Origin: Podocnemis expansa
Lineage: Eukaryota; Chordata; Testudines; Podocnemididae
Direction: 5' to 3'
Assembly (NCBI GenBank): GCA_007922195.1
Contig: ML681963.1
Location: 57,643,586 to 57,707,585 of the forward strand
DNA length: 64,000 nucleotides
Shown here piece after piece: positions 1 to 10,433 of this stretch. Numbering within the stretch: the stretch's first letter is position 1; every line of letters begins with the position of its first letter. The notes beneath the pieces were generated by a model, which worked only from the letters and a program-made list of their open reading frames with translations, was not told the origin of the DNA and made no database searches. The position numbers and the translations under genes are program-made.

Positions 1-3000
1 AACCAAGCTATGTCCTGGCAGCATAACCCCTAAGCAGGCCTATGCACCCATAGTTCTGGAAGAGCTCCTCCACTGCTTCAGACTCTTAGGAATGGGGGAG
101 GATGGAGAGAAATGACTGAGGATGCCAGGATTAGTTCTTGGGATCTTTACATTCTACTAGGGCGAGGGAACTTCCTTTGAGATCCACTCCAAAGGCTAGC
201 ACTTTTGATGATGCACTGACCCATCCCAGGGAACACTGGCAGTGTTTGCTTCTGAAAACCTGACAAGCAAGAGAGCAATGGGGTGTACCTGGAACACTGA
301 CACCTGAAGCCTGAAGTTGCACAGTAAAGCTTCAGAGGTGAAATCTAAGGTAGAAGCCAATAGCTATTAATTCTTAACCAATGACTGTTATTGAGTGGGA
401 CACACATGATCACAAACCAAGTTGATCTGAAACACAAACCATCCAGTAGCAGTGGTGGTGGGGAAGAGGGGGAGTAAATGTTAGAAAAGAAGGTAAGATG
501 AAAAGAAACAAGGTGCTGGGCTACCTCACTGAGAGGTACACCTGGAAACTGTCATCATCTCATAGTGGACTATCACTGGGCTGCACCAATCCTGTCTGTT
601 GTAGAGAAGCCCTGAAGTCCAAGGAGCCATTGAAACAGGCGATAGAAGTGAGTGGCGGGTTTTGGTTAGTGGTGAGCATGCTGTTAAGAAAGCACCTTTC
701 TTCATAGGAAAAGACTGCTTCACCTCCAGGGGTGAGGTACTTTTCCTACAGACATTTCTGTAGTACCTGTGCCCACAAAGAGGCAGTGTTCCTTAAGGCT
801 GCTCTCCCAAAATGACATCTTCACTGCATCAGCTGCTTTATCTTAAAACCATGCAGGAGGAGGAAGGGTTCTTATCTCACTTCCCTTGAAGGGAGATGAG
901 CGAGTGCAAGACTCTGGGATATTTGCCACTTTACTGATTACATAGCCTCATTCCTGTGTGAGATTTTTGCAGGGAATCCACAGAACCCCTATGGACATGG
1001 GTTTCCCTCCCTTTAGCCAATTAGCCATGCACGCACACACAGAGGTGAGCATTAGCCTCTAAACAGGCTGGAACAAGGATAGGGGCCAACCCAAGAATTC
1101 AGCACCCAGCTGCTGAAGGAGATTAAAGGACAGAGCCTTGGTGGTGAAATCGCTAAGACTTTAAGAAGGCAGAGCGAGAAGCCTCATCTCTCTTAAGTTC
1201 TAGAGCTTCTTCCATGCACCCTTCTCTAGCACAGATGGGAAAGTGGCAGGTTCTTCAACATGAAGTTATCCAGGCATCTCTCACCAATTGCTGCAGGCCA
1301 AGAAAAACAACCACTGTCACTCACAAGGCAGCTACTGCACAAACAGGCCTGCTGGCCTCCCCTGTGCCAGCACTCCCAGTCCAGCTCAGTGACATGCAGG
1401 GTGCTGCATGCCCAGTCAACAGGTCCTGCTGCTGTGCACAGAGCAGGCCTGAGTCACAACCAAGGCAGGGCGCCAGCTCTTATCTTCCACTGCAATTAAA
1501 AGTGCAAAGAAAATAGAATTTCCAGGCTAACACCATCAGCAGACAGGAGGTTCTTGTAGCTGCTAAGCTGGCTAAGACTTTATCCTAATAGGCTTCCCTT
1601 CTGTACAATTCCTCCTTAAGCAGATCTAGCAGTGCCCTCACGTGGCCAAACAGTCCCTTGGACTTGTGAGTCAGTGAGCTCTAAAAGCAAAGCACAGAGG
1701 CACTTCTCTGTCTCCCCAATCAGCAGGTTTAATTTCTGTTAATTTCATAGGCTCTGGACATGAAACAGGAAGTTTCATTTCTCACTGATCAAGCCTTCAC
1801 AGGAAAATCTGCCTGGTGTTCAGCCTAGGCACCAGCAACACAATGAGTGTGCTGATCTGGGTCACTGCAATGGCCAGAAGGTGAGTACCTGTGTTATCAT
1901 CTGTACAGCTGTCAGCAGCCTTCCGTCCCACTGAGGGGGCATGTTGCATGGGACATTGTTTGCTGTAGAGCAGAGAACTCTTGGATTTGGGGTTCACTCA
2001 CCTTCCCTCCCCTCTCTCCCCCCCAGCATGGCCTAGCTCTTTGCTCAGACTGGAGGTGGGTTGTGTGCAGTCCAGGTTAAGGTCTAACAGCTGGAGTCTA
2101 TTCTGTCCTCTCCATGTGTGGTCACCAGTAAGAGAAGGGGACCAGGGCTGCCCGGTAAGGGAGGAACACCCACTCCTTCAAACTTCTCTTGAGGAAATGC
2201 TTTCACTGGGGTTTGATGCACTCTCCCCACTTCCCATGCTCTCTAGTATGCACGGAGACAGGAGAAACATGCAAACAAATACCAGCAACTTGTGCTATGC
2301 ACTTTTAGAAAGCAGCAGTTAAGTCTTGTGCTTCCTAATCAGCACACACAGCATCTGCTCCAAGAAGGATGCATGGAGGACACTGGTTCCCATACTGCTT
2401 TCAAAATCTCCATTATATCAAACCTACCAGAAGAAACAGGAGCTCTGGACAGCAAAGGGCAGTACTTTACTTCCACATCTTTTTGGTGGGGGTTGTAAGA
2501 AATGCCACAATAATGTACTTTCTCCCTCTCTTCCACATTGCAAAGCCCTTCCCTCTCCTGGCAGTAAGTGGTTTCCAAACCCTTGAAAAACTGCTTGAAA
2601 CAGTGAGACTAGCAGAGGACAAAAACTGCAGCAATACCACCTCTTGGTGGGGGAAGATGAAAACATGTTAAATTTTTCACAATTTTATTTTTAAACCAAT
2701 TTTTGCTACTGGATCTGCCTAGCACAGACAAGTCATCCCCTTTCACCTCCATGACAGAGGTCAAGTCCATTTTCAGATCTTTAGCAAAAAATGATTTTGG
2801 TGTTGTCAGCAACTTCATTCCAGAGACTACATTCCAAACCCCCAGGCTTCCATTAAATGTTTGTGTTGCCCATGGCTCCTGTTACTGGTAGGAGGCACAA
2901 ATCAATTTTTCAGAAGCACAGTGCACTGGATAATCTCTCCTCTGCAAAAGACCGAGGTTCTACTAGTTAGAAGACTGCATCACACCAAAGGCACATGCTT

Positions 3001-3610
3001 CAGTTAGGGGAGCTTGCTGAGAACAGCATTGAGAGGAAGCATGTCTTACAGCTGCCTGGCTGAAGCTATGAAGCAAATATTAATTGCATCTGTCGGTCCT
3101 GTAACTTAGAAGCCTCTTACTTTTAAATATTAATGCCTTTACCACATGGGAGAGACAACAGCAGTAAAATGGCAGTCCTTGATAGAGAAATGAAATAGAA
3201 TTCTCTACATAAGCTAGGATTTGCTGTTCTATTTAGAGCCATCTGTTTGAAATCTAGTCCATCTAAAAAACATTATATGTCAATTCCAAATGACAGCTGC
3301 ACCTGACAGCATGTGCAGCTTTATCACATTTTGAAAATGTTTTTCTTCGGCTCTGTCCCACCCAAACTAAAGAGGAAACCAATTAACTGTATAGGGGAAA
3401 ACAGTGACATTGAATGGAAACATTGTTTCTTTTGAGCATATGTCAGCAATCAGGGACAGTTTTCTTCAGACTGCACAGTCTTTAGTGTTGCATATAATAG
3501 TAGGTAAGTATCACACATGGAATATTTTTAAGTTAAGGTTTTTGCTCCAACACTTATTTAGCTACCTGGGGTAGAACTGTAGTGTGACATTAAACACACG
3601 CATTCAGACA
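1..3610. other. Intergenic, no gene recognised
   Basis: Unique-looking AT/GC-balanced sequence downstream of the 3' end of AIRIM. Open frames here are short, overlap on both strands and show no family resemblance that I can see. In human the neighbour on this side is RSPO1, but I recognise no RSPO1 exon (no cysteine-rich furin or TSP1-like segment). I see no clear transposon ends either. Confidence 0.5.
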
Positions 3611-3612
3611 GT

Positions 3613-3969
3613 TTTTAATGAAAAATGTATTTTCTTTAATGTACAAAAAGTCCACAAGTGTTGCTGCTGTCCACTCTCCTTACGCTAAGGAAGAAGGCCC
3701 ATATCTGTCATTTTCCAGTCAAGGAAACAAAAGGGCTGCTCACACTGGGTGTCAAAGGAGTGGATGCCAGGCTCATTTGACTTTTAAGAGACTGCCAAGT
3801 TCACAGCAGAGAGCAAGGGGACCCCTTTTTCCTCCTGGACTAGCTCATTCAACAAATCCAGCTTCTATTTGGATATCCAGAACAAAGTATTATGCGGAGC
3901 ACCCAAAAAGAATCATTCAGCAAAGATCCTGGTGTTTTCTCTCTTCACAATGGTTAGTAATAGACTTCC
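3613..3969 (-). other. AIRIM: Probable AIRIM 3' untranslated region
   Basis: Sequence downstream of the AIRIM stop codon. On the minus strand it contains ATTAAA near 3635 followed within about 20 bases by a T-rich, ATTAAA-containing stretch, suggesting the message ends around 3610-3620. The cleavage site is inferred; no transcript data are available here. Confidence 0.4.
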
Positions 3970-6900
3970 TCACAGCGTTCCCAGAAAGGAGACTTTCAGC
4001 AGAGTGTCTAAGTTGGGAGGAAAGAAAAGAAGCCATTAGTGTTGAGACAAGTGTTGTTTTTGTCATCATTCAGACATAAGCTGGGAAGATCTGTGGATTA
4101 CCAAGGAATGAGGACCAAAGGGAAATAACCTCCCAATAATATATCATCTTAGAAGGACTAGAATGAGATACTGAGCTTTTCCCCTTTATTCAAAGACCCC
4201 AATTCTAGTAAAGTCCAGGTTTGCAGCAAATTCAAGTTCCATGGATCTCAGTCCAGTTGCCAGAGGACAGGTGCACACATACCAAATACCATCCCCAATG
4301 CTAGCAGTTGCATCTTCAGATTCAGTGGCCTTCAGTCTCCAGGGTCATCAGGCCACACCCCTTCAATAGCATTAAGCTCACACCAAGACATACATGAGCT
4401 GTTATGAAAATACCTGGAACTATGCTTCGACTATCATGCTCCAAAATTCTGTCCCAAGACTGTGGCAAGGCTTGAATATCTGGCAAGTTCTCGTATCTGA
4501 TTTGGAGGAGGAGTAGTTTACTCTCCAAGTATCTTTCTGAAAGATAAGGATTAAAATATGGGAGAAGGAAACTTCTTACCAATTGATGCTTCCAGACAGA
4601 ATAGGGCCCCATGGTAGTCCTGCAGTTCAATTCCTCCTCTAACCAGGATGTGCTGAGAGTTTGATTTTTGTTGTTTCTAGTCAAAGCACACTAACTATAG
4701 TTAGCCTACTCACTAAGTTTCTTTACCCTCTATGGACTATACCCTAAACCAGGGGTGGCCAACCTTATTGAACTCAAGAGCCACACAAGTCGATTATTAA
4801 ACCTTTGAGAGCCGCACTGAGGCATATAACCACATATTTTTACTTTTTATTTTTGTTTCTTAGTATTCCACGTCATGTTTAGGACTTGTAAAACACAATT
4901 TTAACAAAGCTGTAATCTGCATTATGGCTTGTGAAAAAATCTAAACATGTCACGGCTTCCCCAATCATGCCGCACTTCCCCCTGCACCCTGGTGCTGCCT
5001 CTTACCATGCCACTGCTTCTCTGCTGTCCCTGACCATTGCTCACTTCTCCTGCTGTCTCCGACCATGCTGACCTTTCCTGCAATGTTCCCTAAGCTGATG
5101 ATGCAGCTTAGCAACTTTTGGACGCAGCTGAGCAAGTTCTCTCCCGGTTCCCCAACTCGGTGCCGGGCCCCTGCTCTTTGGCTCCTCCAGTGCATCCATA
5201 ACTTGCTCAGCTGCATCATCACCTTAGAAGGAACATTGCTCCTGTCTCCCATGACAACTCAGCTGTCCTGGGAAACACTTTCCTACTCCATACTTGGCCT
5301 AACACTTGTTCTTCACAACAAGCTTGGTTTTGTGGAAGAGGATCTGCATAAAATAATTCTGAAGGGGGAGGATGCTATGGAAAACAGCTCATCTCTAGTC
5401 CCAATTCCTCAGGGTCTCTGAAAAGCTCAACTGTCCACAGCTCCAAAGAGGTAGCCATGTTAGTCTCGTTCGGCAAAACAAACAAGGATTCCTGCAGCAC
5501 TTTTAAAGACCAAGACATTTATTTATCGCATGAGCTTTCATGGGAGAAATGTGATAAATAAATGGGCTGGTCTTTAAAAGTTCCACAAAACTCCTTGTTT
5601 AACTCTCCAGAGCTCAAGCTACAGGTTTCTGTAAAGTTGGAAAGAAGGAGTAGGATTCTGCACTGGCTTATTCCTTCTCCCTCTGCTACAGTGGAAGACT
5701 TTTTAACCTGTTTTCCTGACTACCAGGCTTGTAAAGGGAGTGCATGAGGTGCCCCTTAGTTTGTAAAGTGCTGTGGACAGGACTGAGGCTGCTTTGGCAT
5801 GCAGTATAAGGTAAATACAAAAACAAATACAACAAACCCAGCCAAACCAAAAGAAAATAAAAAGACACAAAGTACACCAAAATAAAGGAATACAAAATAA
5901 AATACACACTGAAATCTATGAAACAGAAAATAATAATGTTAGTCTTTAAGTCCTTTACAGCTTGACTCCTCCCTGATCCCTTCAGTCACTTCCCTCACTG
6001 CCTCTATTCCCTGAAGTGCCCTTCTGTTCTAAGGCTCCCGATGGGCACTTCCCTGAGCTCCCAGCTGCTCCTCTCTCACCCTCCTCTGAGCTGGGGCTGC
6101 TACTCCCCGCCCTCCCATAGCTTCTCTGAGATGTCGGCTCCCTCCTCCCCGCCCCTCCTCTGAGCTGTCTCCTGCTACTTGCTGCTCCATGCCCCAATCC
6201 CCTCCTCTGAGCTGTCTGCTGCTCCATGCTCCCTCCTCCCCAGCCCCCACCCCTCCTCTGAGCTCTTTGCTGCCCGCTTGCTCCTCCTCTGAGCTGCTGG
6301 CTGCAGAGCCACCTGACAGGCCGGAGATTTTTTCTCCCCCAACCTGAAGCAGCTCCCTGCACTTTTTCTTTGAAGAACCGCATGCGGCTCGCTAGCCGCA
6401 GTTTGGCCACACCTGCTCTCGACTCTTCTTCTTTGTGAAATTACCTTATTAAGATTTCCCCCATTCATTTCATTTCCCTTGGCCAAAGAGCAGGGGCATG
6501 AGCAATCTGCCAAGGCCATCCATCTACATCCTTGTTGAGGTTTTATCTGCACCATGCTAGTCATCAGCTCCAAAGTGGTAGCCATGTTAGTCTAGTCCAG
6601 CAAAACAAACAAGAAGTTTGGTGGCACTCTAAAGACTAACAAATTTATTCATTACATGAGCTTTCATGGGAGAAAATCCCATTCTCCCACAAAAGTTCTT
6701 GCGATAAATAAATCTGTTAGTCTCTACAGTGGCACCAGACTCCTTGTTGTTTTGCTGGTCACCAGTTGATGACAATTCAAAAATTAAAAAAAGTAATTCC
6801 AGTTCTGTTGACATGAATCAAAACAACTTCCTCGACCTGTTTGAGTTACAATTCTAGCTCTTCTAGTGAAGGATACACATCTCGATAGTATCTCTCTATA

Positions 6901-8152
6901 TCATGCAGCCATTCCAACATGTCAGCCAGTGAGGGGTGAGGAGCAGTACGCTGCACGGAAGCCTCAAAGCCCAGAACATCTGCATGCTGCTCATAGAGCT
7001 GGAAAACAGTGCCCACGTAGCCACTAACCGCGTCCCGCACTTTCTGTAAGTCAGCTCTGTTAGAACAGAGAGAACAAAGGCCTCACTCGTTCTGCAGCTC
7101 AGCGTGAATTACATGGAGAAGTCTGTACTTGCTCTTCCAAAAAAAAGGGGGGGGGGAATGGGGGGCATGTCTTTACCCTGCAGTGAGTTCAATCATATGC
7201 AGTACATGTAACCTGAATAGGAACTAGGGAATTTATGAAAGGAAAAGGCAAATCTATAAGACCATATAACTGATACTATAGAGCATGTTACTGAAATGAT
7301 AAAGACATTTAATAATTTATGGACACTATAACTTGAAATCTAATGAATACTATAAACTCCACTAAACTGCTAGGAATTACACGTGCCCAAATCCCCAATC
7401 CTTGTGGTTTTACATTTATGTATTCCTCTTTTATAAAAATGCTCCTACCCCTCTTCCCCACCCTAGATTCTGTGAGAAAGACTAAGACAAAATGAGGACA
7501 AAGAGGGAACATTCATATTTTACACTAGGCCAGATTCTTAGCTGTTGTAAATCAGCAAAGGTCCAACAGAACCCAATGAGGCTACACTAATTTACTCCAG
7601 CTCAGAATCTGGCCCAGAATGTAAAATAAAAGTAAACAAATGGACAGACAGGGCACAACTGTATATCACTTTCAGGTGTTATGATTGTGTGTGTTATAAG
7701 AATAATAAGTAGAACATTTTCAGACAGAAACATGATGCTTATGTTGTCAGCCAAAGGAGATGTGACTTCTCTAAACAGGCTGTCCAGAAAAATTCCACCT
7801 CTCCCAGCAAGTTTGCGTTGGCTTCCAAAATGCTCCCAACTTTCATGGTCTTGACAGAACAGAATACAAGAGCTTCTTACACTTTGCCCCCCAGTTCCTC
7901 CAGCAGGACCTCTGCTGCACAGCGCTGCTTGTATTTTAGCCGCTCTTCCAGATCTGGGAAGTCCCGCAGCGGTGTATGTGCAAACGTGACCTTCTGGCAG
8001 GCCTGCATCTGCTCAGCCAGATTGCTGAGGGAGCTCAGGAGAGGTTTACAGTCTGTCAGTGTTTGCTGCCAAGCCCCTTGCTGCTGCTGTATGGCCTGGA
8101 AACACTTTTGCAGGGCCTGGTGAAGAACCAGGATGGTTGGGCTCTCCGACAT
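3970..8152 (-). CDS. AIRIM: AIRIM (C1orf109), AFG2-interacting ribosome maturation factor; four coding exons
   Basis: Coding exons on the minus strand are 8152-7881, 7056-6877, 4532-4414 and 4007-3970. They join in phase (2, 2, 1) to 609 nt, encoding 202 residues; the human protein is about 203. The ATG at 8152 follows an in-frame TAG nine bases upstream and a likely splice acceptor. Family hallmarks in order are DCKPLLSSLSNLAEQ and FPDLEERL (exon 1), KVRD and YEQHAD then ADMLEWLHDIERYY (exon 2), IQALPQSWDRI (exon 3) and LLKVSF before the stop (exon 4). The protein is a helical subunit of the 55LCC complex (AFG2A, AFG2B, CINP, AIRIM), which acts in late 60S ribosome maturation. The gene lies head-to-head with CDCA8 as in human; an untranslated first exon probably lies in the CpG island. 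The intron between exons 2 and 3 looks U12-type and holds a large nested hAT element. The identification rests on remembered similarity to the human protein plus synteny. Confidence 0.9.
5091..5238. mobile_element. 148 bp MITE, TGTTCCCTCTAAG family
   Basis: Inverted ends CAATGTTCCCTAAG and CTTAGAAGGAACATTG. It is a near sibling of the 145 bp element at 12891-13035: both share the internal CATCCATAACTTGC motif. It sits inside the larger hAT-like element. Confidence 0.65.
5441..5605. repeat. Dispersed hairpin repeat (hammerhead/Penelope type), copy 1
   Basis: Contains the family hallmarks GAGGTAGCCATGTTAGTCT, an AAAGAC...ATTTATTTATCGCATGAGC arm and the matching inverted arm, ending with CTCCTTGTTT. 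The central ribozyme-like core is deleted in this copy. It is nested in the hAT-like element at 4750-6415. Confidence 0.7.
6055..6300. repeat. CT-rich degenerate minisatellite
   Basis: The motif CCTCCTCTGAGCTG recurs about five to six times at irregular 40-60 base spacing inside the 4750-6415 element. The long open frames here are by-products of this repeat and are not judged to be genes. Confidence 0.55.
6565..6775. repeat. Dispersed hairpin repeat (hammerhead/Penelope type), copy 2
   Basis: GTGGTAGCCATGTTAGTCTA, then the arm ACTAACAAATTTATTCATTA, a central GGGAGAAAATCCC region and the opposing arm ending in CACCAGACTCCTTGTTG. It lies in the AIRIM U12-type intron just outside the hAT-like element and ends about 100 bases from exon 2. 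Confidence 0.7.
7528..7614. repeat. Short palindromic MITE-like repeat
   Basis: An imperfect palindrome: GGCCAGATTCTTAGCTG at the left and CAGCTCAGAATCTGGCC at the right, with TGTAAATCAG and TAATTTACTC arms inside. This hairpin type is widespread in vertebrate genomes. It lies in the AIRIM intron between the first and second coding exons. Confidence 0.55.
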
Positions 8153-8254
8153 CCTCTTCTAGGCAGACCTACAGCTGCAGACAAGGAGAGAGAGATGCTC
8201 CAGCAACAGCATCACATAGACATCTCTAATGAGCACACCCAGATACAAAGAGAC

Positions 8255-8950
8255 AGAAGGAGCCAATATGATCATCTAGTCTGACGTCTTACACAATGCA
8301 GGCCACAAAACCTCACCCACCCACTCTTGTAACAAACCTCTAAACTATGACTGAGTTATTTAAGTCCTCAAACCATGATTTAAAGACTTTGAAGTACAGC
8401 GAATCCACTAGCAAGTGAATCATGCCTAGGGTTACCAGATGTCAGGCAAAAGGAGAACACGTCCTCCTTTTTACCTAAAAATCCTCTGTCTGGCAGGCAT
8501 TTTAAAATACATGATTTTGTCTGGCTTTTTACTTACAGAGGTTAAAGTATGCTGGAACACCCTGGAACACCTTATTTTTAGGGGGAAGCATTCCAGGGCC
8601 CTGTAAAACAAAAGAAAATATGACATTAAAACTGCATTTTCTCCATGTGTCCTCCTTTTTGTACCTCCCTGTCCTCCTTTCCAGGCTTTGGTATCTGGTA
8701 GCCCTAATCATGCCCCATGCTACCGAGGAAAGTGAAAAACCACCACAGCCCTTGCCAATCTGCCTGGGGTGGAAAACTCCTTCCCAACCCCAAATACAGC
8801 AATCAGTTAAACCCCACGCATGTGGGCAAGTCTCACTAGCCAGGCACCCAAGAAGACTTCTCTGTAATAACTCAGAATCCACCTCACCCATCCTCCCTTC
8901 TTAGGCCAGTGGCATATCCACCACCAGTAGTCCAAGATCAGTCAGCTGCC
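8255..8950 (-). mobile_element. CR1-type LINE 3' fragment, split by a MITE
   Basis: Starts near GATCATCTAGTCTGACGTC, a motif typical of CR1-family 3' ends read from the opposite strand, and continues beyond the MITE with ATGCTACCGAGGAAAGTG and TTGCCAATCTGCCTGGGG. The hAT MITE at 8427-8706 interrupts it, so the CR1 copy is older. No coding sequence remains. Confidence 0.55.
8427..8706. mobile_element. 280 bp hAT MITE with perfect 8-bp target duplication
   Basis: Inverted ends TAGGGTTACCAGATGTC and ATCTGGTAGCCCTA. The 8-mer atcatgcc occurs immediately on both sides (8419-8426 and 8707-8714), as expected for a hAT-superfamily insertion. The copy at 9984-10251 is the same family. Confidence 0.85.
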
Positions 8951-9184
8951 AAACTAGATTGTCCCATCATACTATCCCCTCCGTAAATTTATGAAGCTCA
9001 GGGCTGAGGTCAGGTCCTCACAGCTCCCCTTGGGGGGCTCTTCCAGAACTTTGCTCCTCCGATGGTTAGAAACCGCAGCTAATTTTGAGTCCCAAGAGAG
9101 CCAGGGGCTCCCGCCCTGCCCCTCCACAGAGCTCCCCACTGGCTGCTGGGGACCAGGCTGGCCCTGAGGGAGGAGTTTGCTCTC

Positions 9185-9312
9185 AATCAATCAATCAATC
9201 AATCAAATCATAGGGCTGGAAGGGACCTCGTGAGATCATCGAGTCCAACCCCCCGGGGCTTGAACCCAGGACCATCTGCATATTAAGCAGATGTGCTAGC
9301 CACTACACTATT
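9185..9312 (-). mobile_element. tRNA-derived SINE with CR1-like tail
   Basis: Read on the minus strand it begins with a tRNA-like pol III head. The A-box-like element is TAGTGTAGTGGCTAG and the B-box is GGTTCAAGCCC. This is followed by a CR1-type tail (TTGGACTCGATGATCTC, then CCTTCCAGCCCTATGATT) and ends in a GATT microsatellite. tRNA head plus CR1-like tail is the layout of the pol III SINEs described from turtles, the best clue here to the host group. Similar SINEs in other reptiles cannot be excluded. Confidence 0.8.
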
Positions 9313-9419
9313 AGTTTCAATGGGAGGCCGGGGGAATGTGTCTGTGGGGAGAGCCCCGCCAGAGCTGGGGGAGGAGGTTCAGGCTGACACCCCCCCACCC
9401 TCCACCATCACCTGAGCCC

Positions 9420-9990
9420 TAGACAGCTCCACCACAGCCGGCCGCGCTGCCCTTCCGCCTAGCGCCGCCGCGCGGCATTCTGGGAACCCTTCCTAGCCTC
9501 CCCGAACCGGAAGTAAATCTGCCCGCCGTTGCCGCAGAGACGCCGGCCCCCTCCGCCGCGCCTCGCGCCAAGCGGAAGTTGGCCCGTTCCCGGGGAACGC
9601 CGGGAACTGTAGTTCCCGCTCGCGCGCCGACTGCCGTCGGGTGGAGCGGAGCGGTTGTGCGCGTGCGCGCGTGGGAACGTCCGTCGCCGCGCGGGCGGCT
9701 CTGATTGGGCGGCCGCTGGGTTTGAATCGCCAGGCCGCGCGCGCGCGCGCGTCTTGGGAGAGCGGCGGCGGCGGCGGCACGGAGCGAAGGGGAGGGTCCC
9801 GGCGGGCGGGAAGCGGCGCTGAGGTGTTTGGCACCCGCCGGCGCGGCGGCTGCGTGTCTCGGGGGTCGGGCTGAGGGGCGACGGCTGCTGTGGCCAAGCC
9901 CGGTGCGAGCTGTGCCCAGGGCACCCCGCTCCCGGCCATGGTGCTGCGGCCTCACGGCCCCGTCCTGGGGACCGCCCCGTGCCTAGGGTT
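9420..9990. promoter_or_regulatory. CpG-island bidirectional promoter of AIRIM and CDCA8
   Basis: A very GC- and CpG-rich block between the divergent genes, including a (CG)n run at about 9735-9752. Visible motifs are ETS-like CCGGAAGT (9507-9514) and GCGGAAGT (9572-9579), a ZNF143/THAP11-like site GGGAACTGTAGT (9602-9613, reverse of ACTACAGTTCCC), an inverted CCAAT box ATTGG (9704-9708), GC boxes and a CHR element TTTGAA (9721-9726). CCAAT plus CHR is the arrangement of G2/M genes controlled by DREAM/MuvB, which fits CDCA8. Both genes probably start transcription here with untranslated first exons. I could not fix the start sites or the CDCA8 exon 1 donor (GTGCGAG near 9903 is one candidate). 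Confidence 0.8.
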
Positions 9991-10251
9991 ACCAGGTGTC
10001 AGGCGAAAGGCGGGCATGTCCTCCTTTTTACCTAAACGTCCTCTGTCTGGCAGGCATTGTCAAATACAGGATTTGGTCTGGCTTTTTACTTATGGGGGTT
10101 AAAGTGGCTGGAACAGCCTATTTTTAGGGGGGGGGTGTTCCTGGTCCCCCTAAAACCAGAAGACTTACATTAATACTACATTTTCTCCATGCGTCCTCCA
10201 ATGTCCTCCTTTTTGTACCTCCCTGTCCTCCTTTCCAGGCTTTGGTATCAT
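9984..10251. mobile_element. hAT MITE, right end lost, between promoter and first coding exon of CDCA8
   Basis: The left end TAGGGTTACCAGGTGTC and the interior (TCCTCCTTTTTACCTAAA, CTCTGTCTGGCAGGCAT) match the MITE at 8427-8706. The right inverted repeat is missing: the sequence stops after CTTTGGTAT and no target duplication is seen. Confidence 0.75.
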
Positions 10252-10433
10252 GCATGGGCCTGAAGGCGGGTTCGTCGGCGCTGTGCTCCTCACAGTCCAG
10301 AGCCGGGTACCCATGGGGATAGCGCAGCAATAGATCCCAGGAGACGGGAGGCCTCTTGTTGGTGAATGGCGGGTGCCCCGTGTGTGACCCCAGCTCTCTG
10401 TCTGTGTTTGGCCGCAGAGCTCCCTCTGGCACC

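Larger units (their letters stand above)
4750..6415. mobile_element. hAT-like DNA element with nested insertions
   Basis: The ends form terminal inverted repeats: CAGGGGTGGCCAACC at 4750 and GTTTGGCCACACCTG ending at 6415. The flanking 8-mers ccctaaac and ctctcgac match at 5 of 8 positions, so the target duplication is decayed. No transposase frame is visible. It carries a 148 bp MITE (5091-5238), a hammerhead-type hairpin repeat (about 5441-5605) and a CT-rich minisatellite (about 6055-6300). A short relative with the same ends lies at 59568-59753. Confidence 0.7.
4533..6876 (-). other. AIRIM: Probable U12-type intron of AIRIM
   Basis: The donor reads GTATCCTTC on the minus strand at 6876-6868, a perfect match to the U12 (minor spliceosome) donor GTATCCTT. 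The acceptor end carries TCCTTATC followed 12 bases later by AAAG and exon 3. TCCTTATC is one base off the U12 branch consensus TCCTTAAC. An upstream CAG lies only about 8 bases from the branch and would break the frame. Using the AAAG acceptor at 4533 gives a protein that aligns with human AIRIM without a gap. The intron has been enlarged by a 1.67 kb hAT element and a hairpin repeat. Confidence 0.7.

Noticed and set aside
9419..9955. Overlapping frames of 148 and 178 residues on the minus strand
   Set aside because: They lie in the CpG island, are arginine/alanine/proline-rich by composition and have no domain; GC-rich DNA has few stops.
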